Below, piece after piece: positions 1-7,118 of a DNA stretch of 15,567 bases. Numbering within the stretch: position 1 is the first letter of the stretch; each line of letters begins with the position of its first letter. The DNA comes from Prado023 sp964638055 (lineage in GTDB: Bacteria > Actinomycetota > Actinomycetes > S36-B12 > CAIYMF01). The position numbers were made by a program, and so were the translations under genes. The DNA lies in the NCBI GenBank assembly GCA_964638055.1, contig CAZWXF010000066.1:1-15567 (forward strand), in the 5' to 3' direction. The notes under the pieces were generated by a model. That model saw only the letters and a list, made by a program, of their open reading frames with translations. It did not search any database and was not told the DNA's origin.

Positions 1-1
1 C

Positions 2-119
2 CCGCTGTTCGTGGAGAAGGTCCACGATGTCGTCGGGCTCTACCTGGACCCCCCCCGAGTCCGCAGTCGTGCTGTGCGTGGACGAGAAGAGCCAGGTGCA
101 GGCGCTGGCCCGCTCGCAG
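2..119 (+). pseudogene. IS630-family transposase fragment, truncated and frameshifted
   Basis: Frame 2 reads PLFVEKVHDVVGLYLDPP. After a run of eight C bases (49-56) the reading continues in frame 3 as ESAVVLCVDEKSQVQALARS. Joined, these match the central part of IS630-type DDE transposases, where the D of the VDEKSQ motif is the first catalytic aspartate. One extra C in the homopolymer explains the frame change. The N-terminal part lies off the window. The expected continuation after the ALxRSQ motif, with the rest of the DDE core, is absent, and similarity stops abruptly near base 119. This is a dead remnant, not an active element. The family call rests on recalled motifs; the frameshift is seen directly. 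A sequencing error in the C run is possible, but the loss of the C-terminal half would remain. Confidence 0.75.
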
Positions 120-120
120 C

Positions 121-459
121 ACCGCGACCGAGTCCGCGCAGGCCGAGCTTCGTGGCGCCCGGGACGCCTTGGAAGAACTGGAGAGTTGGGGTCCGAGCCG
201 GCTCCGGGAGCCGACCGGGCAGGGCGACCTCCGACAGCTCATACCAAGGTCAAGACGGTCGGCGAGCGTCGTGCACCTGTACGTCTACGGTGCGGACCTT
301 CCGGTTTGCGGCAGGGTCCCGGACGGCAACTCCCCACTCGTGTACCGCGCCGGGGACGGCAGTTCTCCCTACAACGGTCGCAGGCGATGCCCACGCTGTC
401 ATGAGGTCCAGATGGAGGATCTCGAGGCTTGGTTTGAATCTCACGGTCCCTCGACCTGA
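121..459 (+). pseudogene. Unrecognised ORF remnant with a possible CxxC motif (3' part of a gene)
   Basis: Directly after the transposase fragment, frame 1 is open to a TGA at 457-459. It begins with an Ala/Glu-rich, helix-like stretch (TATESAQAELRGARDALEEL) and ends with a segment that reads like a genuine C-terminus, containing CPRCHE and then an acidic/aromatic tail (MEDLEAWFESH). The CPRC pair could be half of a zinc-binding site, but no second Cys pair is visible nearby. No convincing ribosome binding site or start lies inside the stretch; TTG 169 is the only early start-like codon in the helix region. The simplest reading is the 3' end of a gene cut by the insertion or deletion that also truncated the transposase. 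I do not recognise the family, and the coding status itself is uncertain. Confidence 0.3.
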
Positions 460-511
460 GCTGCTGCTGGCGACCCGGGAGGCGTGCCTCGCTTCGGAAG
501 GTGGCTCTGCC

Positions 512-549
512 GCGCCCCTTCCTCTCATCAGGAGTTCGTCACGGGGCGC
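512..549. terminator. Inverted repeat between convergent genes, candidate bidirectional terminator
   Basis: GCGCCCC (512-518) is the exact reverse complement of GGGGCGC (543-549), with a 24-base loop that can form a small inner stem (TCCT 520-523 with AGGA 530-533). It sits just beyond the stop codon of the minus-strand gene ending at 554 and after the plus-strand remnant ending at 459, where a shared terminator would be expected. Neither side has a clear T-run, so the call is tentative. Confidence 0.3.
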
Positions 550-553
550 CGTG

Positions 554-2485
554 CTATCCAGGTCGTAGGTAGTGGGCATTGCGGCCGGTGGTTTGGCCGC
601 GTGAGAGCTGCTCGTCATCGACGGCGCGGTCGAGGGCGCCGCGGGCTCCGCCGACGGTGAGGCCGGTGAGGGCTGCGTAGTCCCCGGAGGTGATGCGATC
701 GTGGGTGTCGAGCCAGGTGTTGATGACGGTGGGCGTGTCTGTCGGGTCGGGTGTCAGGTACCAGAGGACCCGTCGGCGTTTGAGCATGTCGCGGTCGGCC
801 TTGCCGGTCTGGACCACGCGCCGTGCGGTGGGGGAGAGTATCCAGACGTCCTTGTAGCTGCCGATGAGGGGTTGCTCGTCGATGACGCATCTGCTGGCGC
901 TGTCCAGGGCCTCTTCTGCCTCGGCTCGCGTGCGCTGCAGCACGTGGGCCATGTGTTCGGCGGTGGTGTAGGGCTGGTGCAGGAGCGTGTAGACGATCAG
1001 GGCGGTCTGGACGTCTCGCTGCCGGGCGACGGGTTGGATGCGGGAGGTCAGGCGCATGATGGGGATGACGGGGGGGCCTCCGACGAGGCGTGTCCGGACT
1101 CGTGGTCCTGGGTCTTCGGCGAGCAGGGGCGGTCGGTGGCCGAGGGTGACCATCTCCCGGTACATGCGGTCTACTCCGATGCCTTGCTTGTCGACCAGCC
1201 CCAGGGCGCGCACGGCGTCGGCCAGTGCTGGTGAGCGGCTGTACCGCTGGGTGAGGACGTTGTCTGCGGTGACGCCGCCGACGAACCCGCCGGGGGAGAC
1301 AACGGTCAGTGAGCTGTCGGCTTCGACCCAGGTGACGGTGGTGGGTTCGTGCAGGTTCCAGTCCCTGTGGACGACGCCGTTGAGGACGGCTTCACGTGCG
1401 GCTCGGACGGGCAGCTGGCGCACCACGCGTTCGGCGAACGCGCCGGTGAGGGTGACCCGGTCGTTCGCCGCGCCGAGCAGGGTTTCGATGCGCAGGATCT
1501 GCTCGAGCAGGCTCAGGCCGACGAAGGCGTCCTCACGGGCGAGCACGTCGCCGCCTTCGACGTCCAGCCGGGTCCAGGTCAGCCATGCGCGGGGGGAGGG
1601 GCAGAACAGCAGCGCCCCGGCTTCGGTGAGGTGGTCATCGACGGTGAGCACGCCGAGCCGTCGCAGGAGTTCGGCGGGAGGCGCGCTGGCCCAGTCCTCG
1701 TGGCCGGTGTCCGAGGAGGCTGAGCGGTCACCCAGGTAGTTCCGGGCGATCGCGATTGCGGCATCGGTGGCTTGGGCGGCGGTGATGCTGGTAGGTCGAG
1801 CCATCGGGTCCCAGCCGGCCCTACCCTGCCGATGCTGCCACCATTGACCGCGGTCGACTGGTACGGAGTTCGCGCCGACGCGCCAGCGCAACCGGTTGCC
1901 GGTGTCTTCGACGGGTTCGCGGGCTTCTGCCACGTAGATGATCAGCAGGCGGATCCCTCGCTCCTTGCGGGTTTCGACGTCCGGGGCCACGTCGATGCGG
2001 CGGTAGATCTCGTGGCGAAGCCATTCCGGGTCCAGTTCTGTGCCGAGCAGATCGCCGGTTCGGTTCTCGATTCCGACGATCAGCGCGCCGCCACCAGGGG
2101 TGTTCGCCATGGCAGCGACCTCGTCGGCGAGGTGGTCGGCGGCGGCGGGGTTCTGGGCGGCTCCTGGGAGCAGGGTCCCTCCGGCTCCACGGCGGCCGGC
2201 CTCCTCCTTGATGTCGACGCGCTGACGCTCGGCATCGTTGGGCAGGACCCCGCGGCGCAGACTGGCCAGACAGGCCTGCAAGGCGTCTTGAGCGCGGGCC
2301 CGGTCGGTCAGCAGCTCTGCGCCTGGCTGAAAGGCAACTGGTGCGCCCGAGTCGTCCACGACTGTCACTTTACAGGCGATCTTAAACGGATAGTCGCGGC
2401 CTTGGTTGGCCGGTCGTGTCGGTTCACCGCCAGTCACCGGCGGCGCGCCGGCCGAGTTGTAGCGGGCGCGACGCGACGGCCGCAT
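554..2485 (-). CDS. AlbA_2 (Schlafen-like) domain and GHKL-type ATP-binding protein
   Basis: A 643-residue protein of the group often annotated as RecG-like putative DNA-binding/ATP-binding protein. From an ATG at 2485, residues about 86-213 form an AlbA_2 domain (VDIKEEAGRR near 90, then DEVAAMANTPGGGALIVGIEN at about 121-141, the family hallmark). Residues about 330-470 resemble the HATPase_c_4 region, with REAVLNGVVHRDW at about 364-376 carrying the N-box asparagine, then GGFVGGVT and GIGVDRM. About 490-550 looks like a winged-helix segment, followed by a basic C-terminal region. The ATG is preceded by GAGG 11 bases upstream. The frame stays open to 2761, but those 92 extra codons look non-coding (Arg/Pro-rich, no conserved block). 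It lies downstream of the AEP-helicase gene on the same strand, 438 bases away. Family members occur in regulatory and defence contexts; the role here is inferred only. It uses more A/T-ending codons than the nar genes. Confidence 0.85.
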   Translation of the reverse strand: MRPSRRARYNSAGAPPVTGGEPTRPANQGRDYPFKIACKVTVVDDSGAPVAFQPGAELLTDRARAQDALQACLASLRRGVLPNDAERQRVDIKEEAGRRGAGGTLLPGAAQNPAAADHLADEVAAMANTPGGGALIVGIENRTGDLLGTELDPEWLRHEIYRRIDVAPDVETRKERGIRLLIIYVAEAREPVEDTGNRLRWRVGANSVPVDRGQWWQHRQGRAGWDPMARPTSITAAQATDAAIAIARNYLGDRSASSDTGHEDWASAPPAELLRRLGVLTVDDHLTEAGALLFCPSPRAWLTWTRLDVEGGDVLAREDAFVGLSLLEQILRIETLLGAANDRVTLTGAFAERVVRQLPVRAAREAVLNGVVHRDWNLHEPTTVTWVEADSSLTVVSPGGFVGGVTADNVLTQRYSRSPALADAVRALGLVDKQGIGVDRMYREMVTLGHRPPLLAEDPGPRVRTRLVGGPPVIPIMRLTSRIQPVARQRDVQTALIVYTLLHQPYTTAEHMAHVLQRTRAEAEEALDSASRCVIDEQPLIGSYKDVWILSPTARRVVQTGKADRDMLKRRRVLWYLTPDPTDTPTVINTWLDTHDRITSGDYAALTGLTVGGARGALDRAVDDEQLSRGQTTGRNAHYLRPG

Positions 2486-2923
2486 TGTCGCCGCTACCTC
2501 GGGTGGGCGATCCGCACGGGTTGTGAGCACGGATCGTGTGCGGAGGGCTGGGTCCTGTTGCGACGCAGCGGCGTTCGCGAACCACGAGCGCCCCGCTCGG
2601 AAGGCCCCTGGGTGAACGGGAACTTGGTAGGAAGCCTGATGCCAGGGAGCGTTCCGACGCCGGGCCCGGCGTCGGGCATCACCGACACCCGGGACGTCAC
2701 AGCAGCCGACGGGATGAACGATCGTTCCCTGTCCGCGTGGTTCCGGGTGACTACCAGGCAACTGCGGGTCTGAGATCCACGCGACGCTATGGACGCTTTG
2801 GAGTATTCCGAGCGGTCGCTCGCGACCCGTGCCGTCATGGCGGCTCGGGCATCCGCACGCGTCGCAGGCTGTCGGAGGCGGCCTGGCAGTTCGCGGTGGT
2901 GAGGTTGCCTGTGGGAGTTGTCG
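2486..2923. other. 438-base spacer between the two minus-strand island genes
   Basis: I see no convincing gene here. Open frames exist on both strands but are Arg/Pro/Ser-rich shadows without a recognisable domain or a ribosome binding site. The spacer contains a perfect 10-base palindrome, GTTCGCGAAC (2573-2582), and an inverted repeat CGATCCG (2508-2514) / CGGATCG (2530-2536) about 25 to 50 bases upstream of the ATG at 2485, both possible operator elements. Its length suggests the downstream gene has its own promoter rather than relying only on read-through. No clear -10/-35 pair was found. Confidence 0.4.
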
Positions 2924-5263
2924 TCAGGCCTTCCGGGGGTCGGGGAAGCCGAGGCTGGTGTAGCCGGGTGTGCGCTTCGCCAGAGCGGCGGCGAGGACCG
3001 GTACCCCTACGTCGTGGTAGTCGTGCACTTCGGCGGTGTGCTTGCCGGGGTAGGTGCGTAGGACGCGGCCGGCGTACTGCACGAGCCTGCCTTTGAACGA
3101 GACGGGTCCGGCCAGGAAGAGGGTGTCGAGGGCCGGGCAGTCGAATCCTTCGCCGACGAAGTGCCCGGTAGCCACGACGAGCAGGGGAGGTCCCGCGTCG
3201 TCGGGGACGAGGCGGGCGAGGGCCGCGGCGCGTTCGCGGGCCCCCATCCCGCCTTTGAGGACGACCGGTGACAATCCGCGCTCCGTGAGCGCGGCGGCCA
3301 GGTGGTCGACGTGTGCCGTGCGTTGAGCCAGGACGAGGCAGTGACGCCCGCGCCGGTGAGCTTCGACGACGTCGGTCAGGATCTGTTGGTTTCGTGTCTG
3401 GCTTTCGGCCAGCGCTCGATGGACGAGGGTGATCGCGCCGGGCATGGACAGGTCGATTGGCTCCTCGAATCGGAACTGCGTCGGGTGAACGATGAGGACG
3501 GGTCGAGGCCGGTCGGCGTCGGCACCTTCGAGGGTGTCAGGGTCGGGATCATCGAGGGTGTGCCGGATAGGACCAAGTTGGAAACCGATCAGGTCGTCGA
3601 GACCGTCGCGGCGGTAGGGAGTGGCGGTCAGCCCGAGCCAATAGCGTGCGGGGATGGTGCGGACGGCGGATTCGAACGCGGCCGCGGGCACGTGATGGCA
3701 CTCGTCGACCACAACGAGGCCGTAGCCGTGGAGCGACTCGGCGAGGCCGTCGCGTCGGGCGAGGGTCTGCAGCATCCCCACGTCGATGACGCCGGTGAGC
3801 TTCGTCCGTCCACCGCCGAGTTGGCCCGCCTTGACTCCGAGCAGTTCCCGGATCTGTCGGCGCCACTGGTCGGCCAGTGTCTTGCGGTCGACCAGCACGA
3901 GGGTTGAGGTGGACCGCGCTGCGATGACCGCGCAGGCCATGACGGTCTTCCCCGATCCAGGCCGCGCGACCAGGAGCCCGAGATCATGGGGGAGCAACGC
4001 CTGGACCGCGGCTTCCTGAGCGGGCTGAAGCTTGAGACGCGGGGTCCACTCCTGTGCGGCCCCTGTGGCCCGGCGATCGTCGGTTCGGGTCTTGCTCCCG
4101 GACTCCTCGACGAGCTTGATGGCGATGTCCAGCAGTCCCCGCGGCAGGACCAGGTGATCGTCGAGTGTCTCGTCGTACGAGCAGATGATCCGTGGGATGT
4201 TCCAGGTCGACTGGCGCCGCCGCTGCCGCTCGTAGAAGTCCGGGTTGTACGTCGATGCGGCGTGTTTGAGCGTCGCGTACAGCGACGGGCTCAACTCGCC
4301 ACCAGGAATGCGCACGGCGCCATCCAGTGTGAGATGCACGATGGACGAGGGTCGCGGCTGGGTGCGGGTCGACCGAGCCGGCCCCACCTGGTCTACCCGC
4401 GCACCGACGGCCGGCTCTCGCAGGCGCTTGGCCAGATCGTGGACCTGCCGAGGAGTCAGCCGGTCCAGCGTCGACAGGTACTCCCACTGGTCCTCGACCG
4501 GCTCCAGAGTCCCGAGCTCCAGGAACACAGTGGTCCCGATCTTGCGGGACTTGCCATGCAAAGGGGCTGCGATCAGGTTGCCGGGTCCGTTCCCGATGAG
4601 CAGGTCCTGCGACGGGAACAGCCGGTCGTAGCACCGCAGATCCATCCGACCCCGGATGGCGATCGCCTCACGCACCAGCCCGGTCCCGACCTGACGGGCG
4701 CCGGCCGCGGACACCGGATCGGTGAAGAAGATCCATACATGGGCGCCGACCCCGGAACGAGAGACCTCCAGTGCTGCCGGAGCGCCCAGCGCCCGGGCCG
4801 CCTTGAGGTAGGCCAGAGCATCAAGCATGGCGGCAGGCCCGTCGAAGTCGGCGGCCAGCCAGCACGTCTGGTCACCCGGCAGCATCGGATACAGGCCAAT
4901 GTGAACGTCGCCGGTCAGATGCGCCGCCAACACGTCGGCCGTCAGCGGCAGGTAGCGGCGAGTGCCCGCCGTCGCGCCCTTGCGCCAACCTCCTTCGACC
5001 GCCGGCACCCAGCCAGACGTCCCTGATCGCGCGTTCTCCCACGTGATCGCGTAGACGTCCGTGCGTGCCCGGAACAAGGCTGCGTAGAACGCGACCTTCG
5101 ACTGCGGCGACGAGCTGGAATCCACAGGCCCCGGAGCCCTCTCGAACCACGCACCCTGCGTGCCCGCGGTCGGCGCAAGCTCGGCGTCCGTGAGCTTCAG
5201 CAGCTTGCGCAGCCGAGCGTTCTCCCGTCGCAGACTCTCAAGCTCGCGGGCGAGGTCCACCAC
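2924..5263 (-). CDS. AEP primase-SF2 helicase fusion of the TOTE conflict-system type
   Basis: A 779-residue protein from a GTG start at 5263. Order: a Leu/Glu/Arg-rich coiled coil (about 3-30, ELESLRRENARLRKLLKL); an archaeo-eukaryotic primase domain (about 55-285) with WLAADFDG giving the metal-binding D139/D141, SRSGVGAHVWIFF (about 168-180) giving the SxH-like motif with H175, and a GPGNLIAAPLHGK block; a linker (about 310-400) with NPDFYERQRR and LPRGLLD; then a superfamily 2 helicase. Helicase motifs are Walker A ARPGSGKT (433-440), Walker B DECHH (520-524), motif III TATP (546-549) and motif VI QYAGRVLR (729-736). All ATPase motifs are intact, so it looks functional. Related proteins are annotated as TOTE conflict-system primase-helicases, a predicted anti-invader group. 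The third AEP acidic residue is not obvious to me. The start is set by AGGA seven bases upstream. Domain calls are strong; the defence role is inference. Confidence 0.9.
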   Translation of the reverse strand: MVDLARELESLRRENARLRKLLKLTDAELAPTAGTQGAWFERAPGPVDSSSSPQSKVAFYAALFRARTDVYAITWENARSGTSGWVPAVEGGWRKGATAGTRRYLPLTADVLAAHLTGDVHIGLYPMLPGDQTCWLAADFDGPAAMLDALAYLKAARALGAPAALEVSRSGVGAHVWIFFTDPVSAAGARQVGTGLVREAIAIRGRMDLRCYDRLFPSQDLLIGNGPGNLIAAPLHGKSRKIGTTVFLELGTLEPVEDQWEYLSTLDRLTPRQVHDLAKRLREPAVGARVDQVGPARSTRTQPRPSSIVHLTLDGAVRIPGGELSPSLYATLKHAASTYNPDFYERQRRRQSTWNIPRIICSYDETLDDHLVLPRGLLDIAIKLVEESGSKTRTDDRRATGAAQEWTPRLKLQPAQEAAVQALLPHDLGLLVARPGSGKTVMACAVIAARSTSTLVLVDRKTLADQWRRQIRELLGVKAGQLGGGRTKLTGVIDVGMLQTLARRDGLAESLHGYGLVVVDECHHVPAAAFESAVRTIPARYWLGLTATPYRRDGLDDLIGFQLGPIRHTLDDPDPDTLEGADADRPRPVLIVHPTQFRFEEPIDLSMPGAITLVHRALAESQTRNQQILTDVVEAHRRGRHCLVLAQRTAHVDHLAAALTERGLSPVVLKGGMGARERAAALARLVPDDAGPPLLVVATGHFVGEGFDCPALDTLFLAGPVSFKGRLVQYAGRVLRTYPGKHTAEVHDYHDVGVPVLAAALAKRTPGYTSLGFPDPRKA

Positions 5264-5270
5264 GGTCCCA

Positions 5271-5274
5271 TCCT
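5271..5274 (-). promoter_or_regulatory. Ribosome binding site deciding the GTG start of the AEP-helicase
   Basis: On the minus strand AGGA lies seven bases before GTG 5263-5261. A second GTG follows at once (5260-5258). The frame is open a further 51 codons upstream to an ATG at 5416, but that extension has no comparable Shine-Dalgarno and no conserved sequence, so the GTG is preferred. An 8-base direct repeat, TCAAGGTC read on the minus strand (5289-5296 and 5328-5335), lies just upstream and could be a regulator site. Confidence 0.55.
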
Positions 5275-5485
5275 GCTGGTCGGGGATTGACCTTGACCAC
5301 CGAGGTCCCGGCCCCAACGCGTGCTCGGACCTTGATGTCGGTGTCGCGGCGAAGCGGGTGACGAGCGCGTGGGCGCACGGGATAGCGAATCCACCGCCCA
5401 GGGCGCACCTGTTCACGCACGATGTCAGGTCACTACCAGGTGCTGGACGCGCGGAACGCTTCGGTGTGGGTTACCGGCGAGATGA
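5275..5485. other. Spacer upstream of the AEP-helicase gene
   Basis: No recognisable gene. It should hold the promoter of the minus-strand AEP-helicase. On the plus strand a 29-codon open frame (5422-5511, starting MSGHYQVLDARNASVWVTGE) precedes the repeat-like remnant described next in a different frame. It has no ribosome binding site and may be the shifted upstream portion of the same decayed gene. Confidence 0.3.
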
Positions 5486-5782
5486 TCGAATGCAGCAGGT
5501 GGGCTGATTGAAGACGGCACCTCGAGCGATCCGGTCCCAGAGCGCATCAGTGTGCTGCGCCCGGGCGATTTCTCTACTGATCGCCGGGTGCTCTGGGCGC
5601 GGGACCCGCAAACCCCCGTCCTCAGTTTGCTTGCCAACGATCTCGCAGAGGACGTCCGCGCTGGCGTCGGGGGCAACCCTTCGGCGTCGTGGGCGCTTCT
5701 TGAGAAGTTGTCCGGAGATCCCGACGCGTACCGGCGCCTTCTCGACTCGTCCATACACAGCGTTGCTAATATCACGGGGTAA
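5486..5782 (+). pseudogene. Possible remnant of a leucine-rich-repeat-variant (LRV/HEAT-like) gene
   Basis: Frame 2 is open from just after a TGA at 5483-5485 to a TAA at 5780-5782. Its C-terminal half reads LANDLAEDVRAGVGGNPSAS then WALLEKLSGDPDAYRRLLDS, which fits the pattern of LRV/HEAT-like repeats (D..VR..V..NP....Le.L..Dpd..rR). Only one to one and a half repeats are visible. The sole start-like codon is GTG 5552, which has no Shine-Dalgarno. The most likely reading is the 3' end of a decayed gene; a functional 76-residue protein from GTG 5552 is less likely. The ORF is visible directly, but the family assignment is pattern recognition from a short stretch. Confidence 0.3.
5742..5772 (+). 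promoter_or_regulatory. Candidate promoter for the nar operon
   Basis: TAATAT (5767-5772) fits the actinobacterial -10 pattern TANNNT, and TCGACT (5742-5747) is a weak -35 match 19 bases upstream. Transcription would begin near 5779 and give a leader of about 100 bases. A second -10-like hexamer, TAGCCT (5808-5813), lies nearer the gene but lacks a -35 partner. No clean FNR, Rex or NarL-type dyad was found. Low confidence. Confidence 0.25.
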
Positions 5783-5832
5783 TGCGAGTGACTGTGGGCA
5801 AATGAGGTAGCCTCCCCGTTGGAGCGGCTGTC

Positions 5833-5868
5833 CGGACCCGGGGTCCGCGAGGGGCCCTCGACAGGAGG
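5833..5868 (+). promoter_or_regulatory. narK leader: hairpin and strong ribosome binding site
   Basis: CGGACC (5833-5838) and GGTCCG (5842-5847) form a perfect 6-bp stem with a 3-base loop in the untranslated leader. It is followed by AGGAGG (5863-5868), eight bases before the narK ATG. The hairpin is too far from the ribosome binding site to mask it and lacks a T-run, so it may stabilise the mRNA 5' end. The strong Shine-Dalgarno is seen directly; the hairpin's role is inference. Confidence 0.5.
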
Positions 5869-5876
5869 AGACGGGC

Positions 5877-7118
5877 ATGGCCAACGAGGTTGCTGTCAAG
5901 GATCAGGCCCCCGCCCGCAGCCCGGTCCAGATGCTGGCGTTGGCCACCGTGGGGTTCGCCGTGACGTTCTGGGCCTGGGCGCTGCTCAGCCCGCTCGGCT
6001 CTGCCCTGCGCGAGGAGCTGGGGCTGACCTCCTTCGAGCAGGCGGTCCTCGTGGCCGTCCCGGTGCTCGTCGGATCGCTCGGCCGGATCCCGATCGGGGG
6101 GCTGACTGATCGGTTCGGCGGTCGCGTGATGTTCACCGTCATGTCCCTGGTGACCATCGCTCCCGTCCTGTACCTCGGCCACGTCGCCGACTCGTTCGCG
6201 TCCTACCTCGTGGGTGGGTTCTTCCTGGGCGTGGGCGGCACGACGTTCGCGATCGGCATCCCCTTCGTCAACTCCTGGTACCCGCCGGAGCGACGGGGAA
6301 CCGCGCTGGGACTGTTCGGGATCGGCATGGGCGGGACCGCGATCTCGGCCTTCACGACGGTCCAGCTGACCCAGCGGATGGGGCCCTCCTTCCCGTTCGA
6401 CCTCGTGGCGATCCTGCTCGCCTGCTATGCCGCGGCGGCCTGGCTGCTGATGCGTGACCGCCCGGACCGGCCCCGACCGCCCGGCTCGGTGCTCAGCCGG
6501 ACGTGGTCGGTGCTCAGGCTCCGCTCGACGCTGCTGCTGGCGCTGCTCTACGCGGTCTCCTTCGGCGGGTTCGTCGCATTCAGCGTCTACCTGCCCACCT
6601 ACCTGAAGACCGCCTACGAGCTCACCCAGAGCGACGCCGCGATGCGGACGGCCGGGTTCGTCGTCCTGGCAGTCCTGATGCGTCCCGTGGGGGGCTGGCT
6701 CTCGGATCGTCATCACCCCGTCCCCGTGCTGGCCGTGGCCTTCGGCTGCGGGCTGGCCCTGGCGCTCCTGGCTTCGCTGGAGCTCCCCCTGATCCCCATG
6801 GGCACCGTCGCGTTCCTGGGACTCGCCGCGGCGCTCGGGCTCGGGACCGGCGGCGTCTTCGCGCTGGTTCCCCTGATGGCTCCCCGGGAGAAGGTGGGCT
6901 CAGTGACCGGTGTGGTGGGTGCTGCAGGAGGCTTGGGGGGGTTCTTCCCGCCCTTGGTGATGGGGGCGGTCTACGGCATCCTGGGCGACTACTCGGTCGG
7001 ATTCCTGCTGCTGGCCGGCGCTGCGCTTGTCGCCCTGCTCTGCACGCTGATCGTCATTCCCCGGCTGACGGCCGGGGCTGCGCCGACGACCTCCCGCCCG
7101 ATAGACCTGCCCCGATGA
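5877..7118 (+). CDS. narK: Nitrate/nitrite transporter NarK (MFS)
   Basis: A 413-residue major facilitator protein of the nitrate/nitrite porter family, with about 12 hydrophobic segments and a short hydrophilic N-terminus. It should sit in the cytoplasmic membrane and import nitrate by proton symport and/or exchange it for nitrite. The two anion-binding arginines of the family appear as R70 (GSLGRIPIG) and R269 (VLMRPVGGWLSDR). The two nitrate-signature loops are glycine-rich: GVGGTTFAIGIPFVNSWYP (about 118-136) and GVVGAAGGLGGFFPP (about 345-359). The MFS motif GGLTDRFGGR lies at 74-83. The start is fixed by AGGAGG eight bases upstream. It is the first gene of the operon; its TGA overlaps the next ATG as ATGA (7115-7118). 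Placement directly with narGHJI supports a role in nitrate respiration rather than assimilation. Whether it is of the NarK1 or NarK2 type cannot be settled by eye. Confidence 0.95.
   Translation: MANEVAVKDQAPARSPVQMLALATVGFAVTFWAWALLSPLGSALREELGLTSFEQAVLVAVPVLVGSLGRIPIGGLTDRFGGRVMFTVMSLVTIAPVLYLGHVADSFASYLVGGFFLGVGGTTFAIGIPFVNSWYPPERRGTALGLFGIGMGGTAISAFTTVQLTQRMGPSFPFDLVAILLACYAAAAWLLMRDRPDRPRPPGSVLSRTWSVLRLRSTLLLALLYAVSFGGFVAFSVYLPTYLKTAYELTQSDAAMRTAGFVVLAVLMRPVGGWLSDRHHPVPVLAVAFGCGLALALLASLELPLIPMGTVAFLGLAAALGLGTGGVFALVPLMAPREKVGSVTGVVGAAGGLGGFFPPLVMGAVYGILGDYSVGFLLLAGAALVALLCTLIVIPRLTAGAAPTTSRPIDLPR

Noticed and set aside
2494..2761. N-terminal extension of the AlbA_2 protein to the ATG at 2761
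   Set aside because: The extra 92 codons are low-complexity Arg/Pro-rich and lack a ribosome binding site, whereas the ATG at 2485 has GAGG upstream and precedes the conserved region closely.
1772..2773. Long plus-strand open frame (333 codons) opposite the AlbA_2 gene
   Set aside because: It is antisense to a clear multi-domain gene, shows no domain and arises from GC-rich third-position bias.
5264..5416. N-terminal extension of the AEP-helicase to the ATG at 5416
   Set aside because: No Shine-Dalgarno or conserved sequence; the GTG at 5263 has a well-spaced AGGA and begins directly at the coiled coil.
5763..5775. TTGCTAATATCAC as an FNR/CRP-family site upstream of narK
   Set aside because: The half-sites are separated by three bases rather than the four of TTGAT-N4-ATCAA, and both halves are imperfect; it also does not fit Rex.
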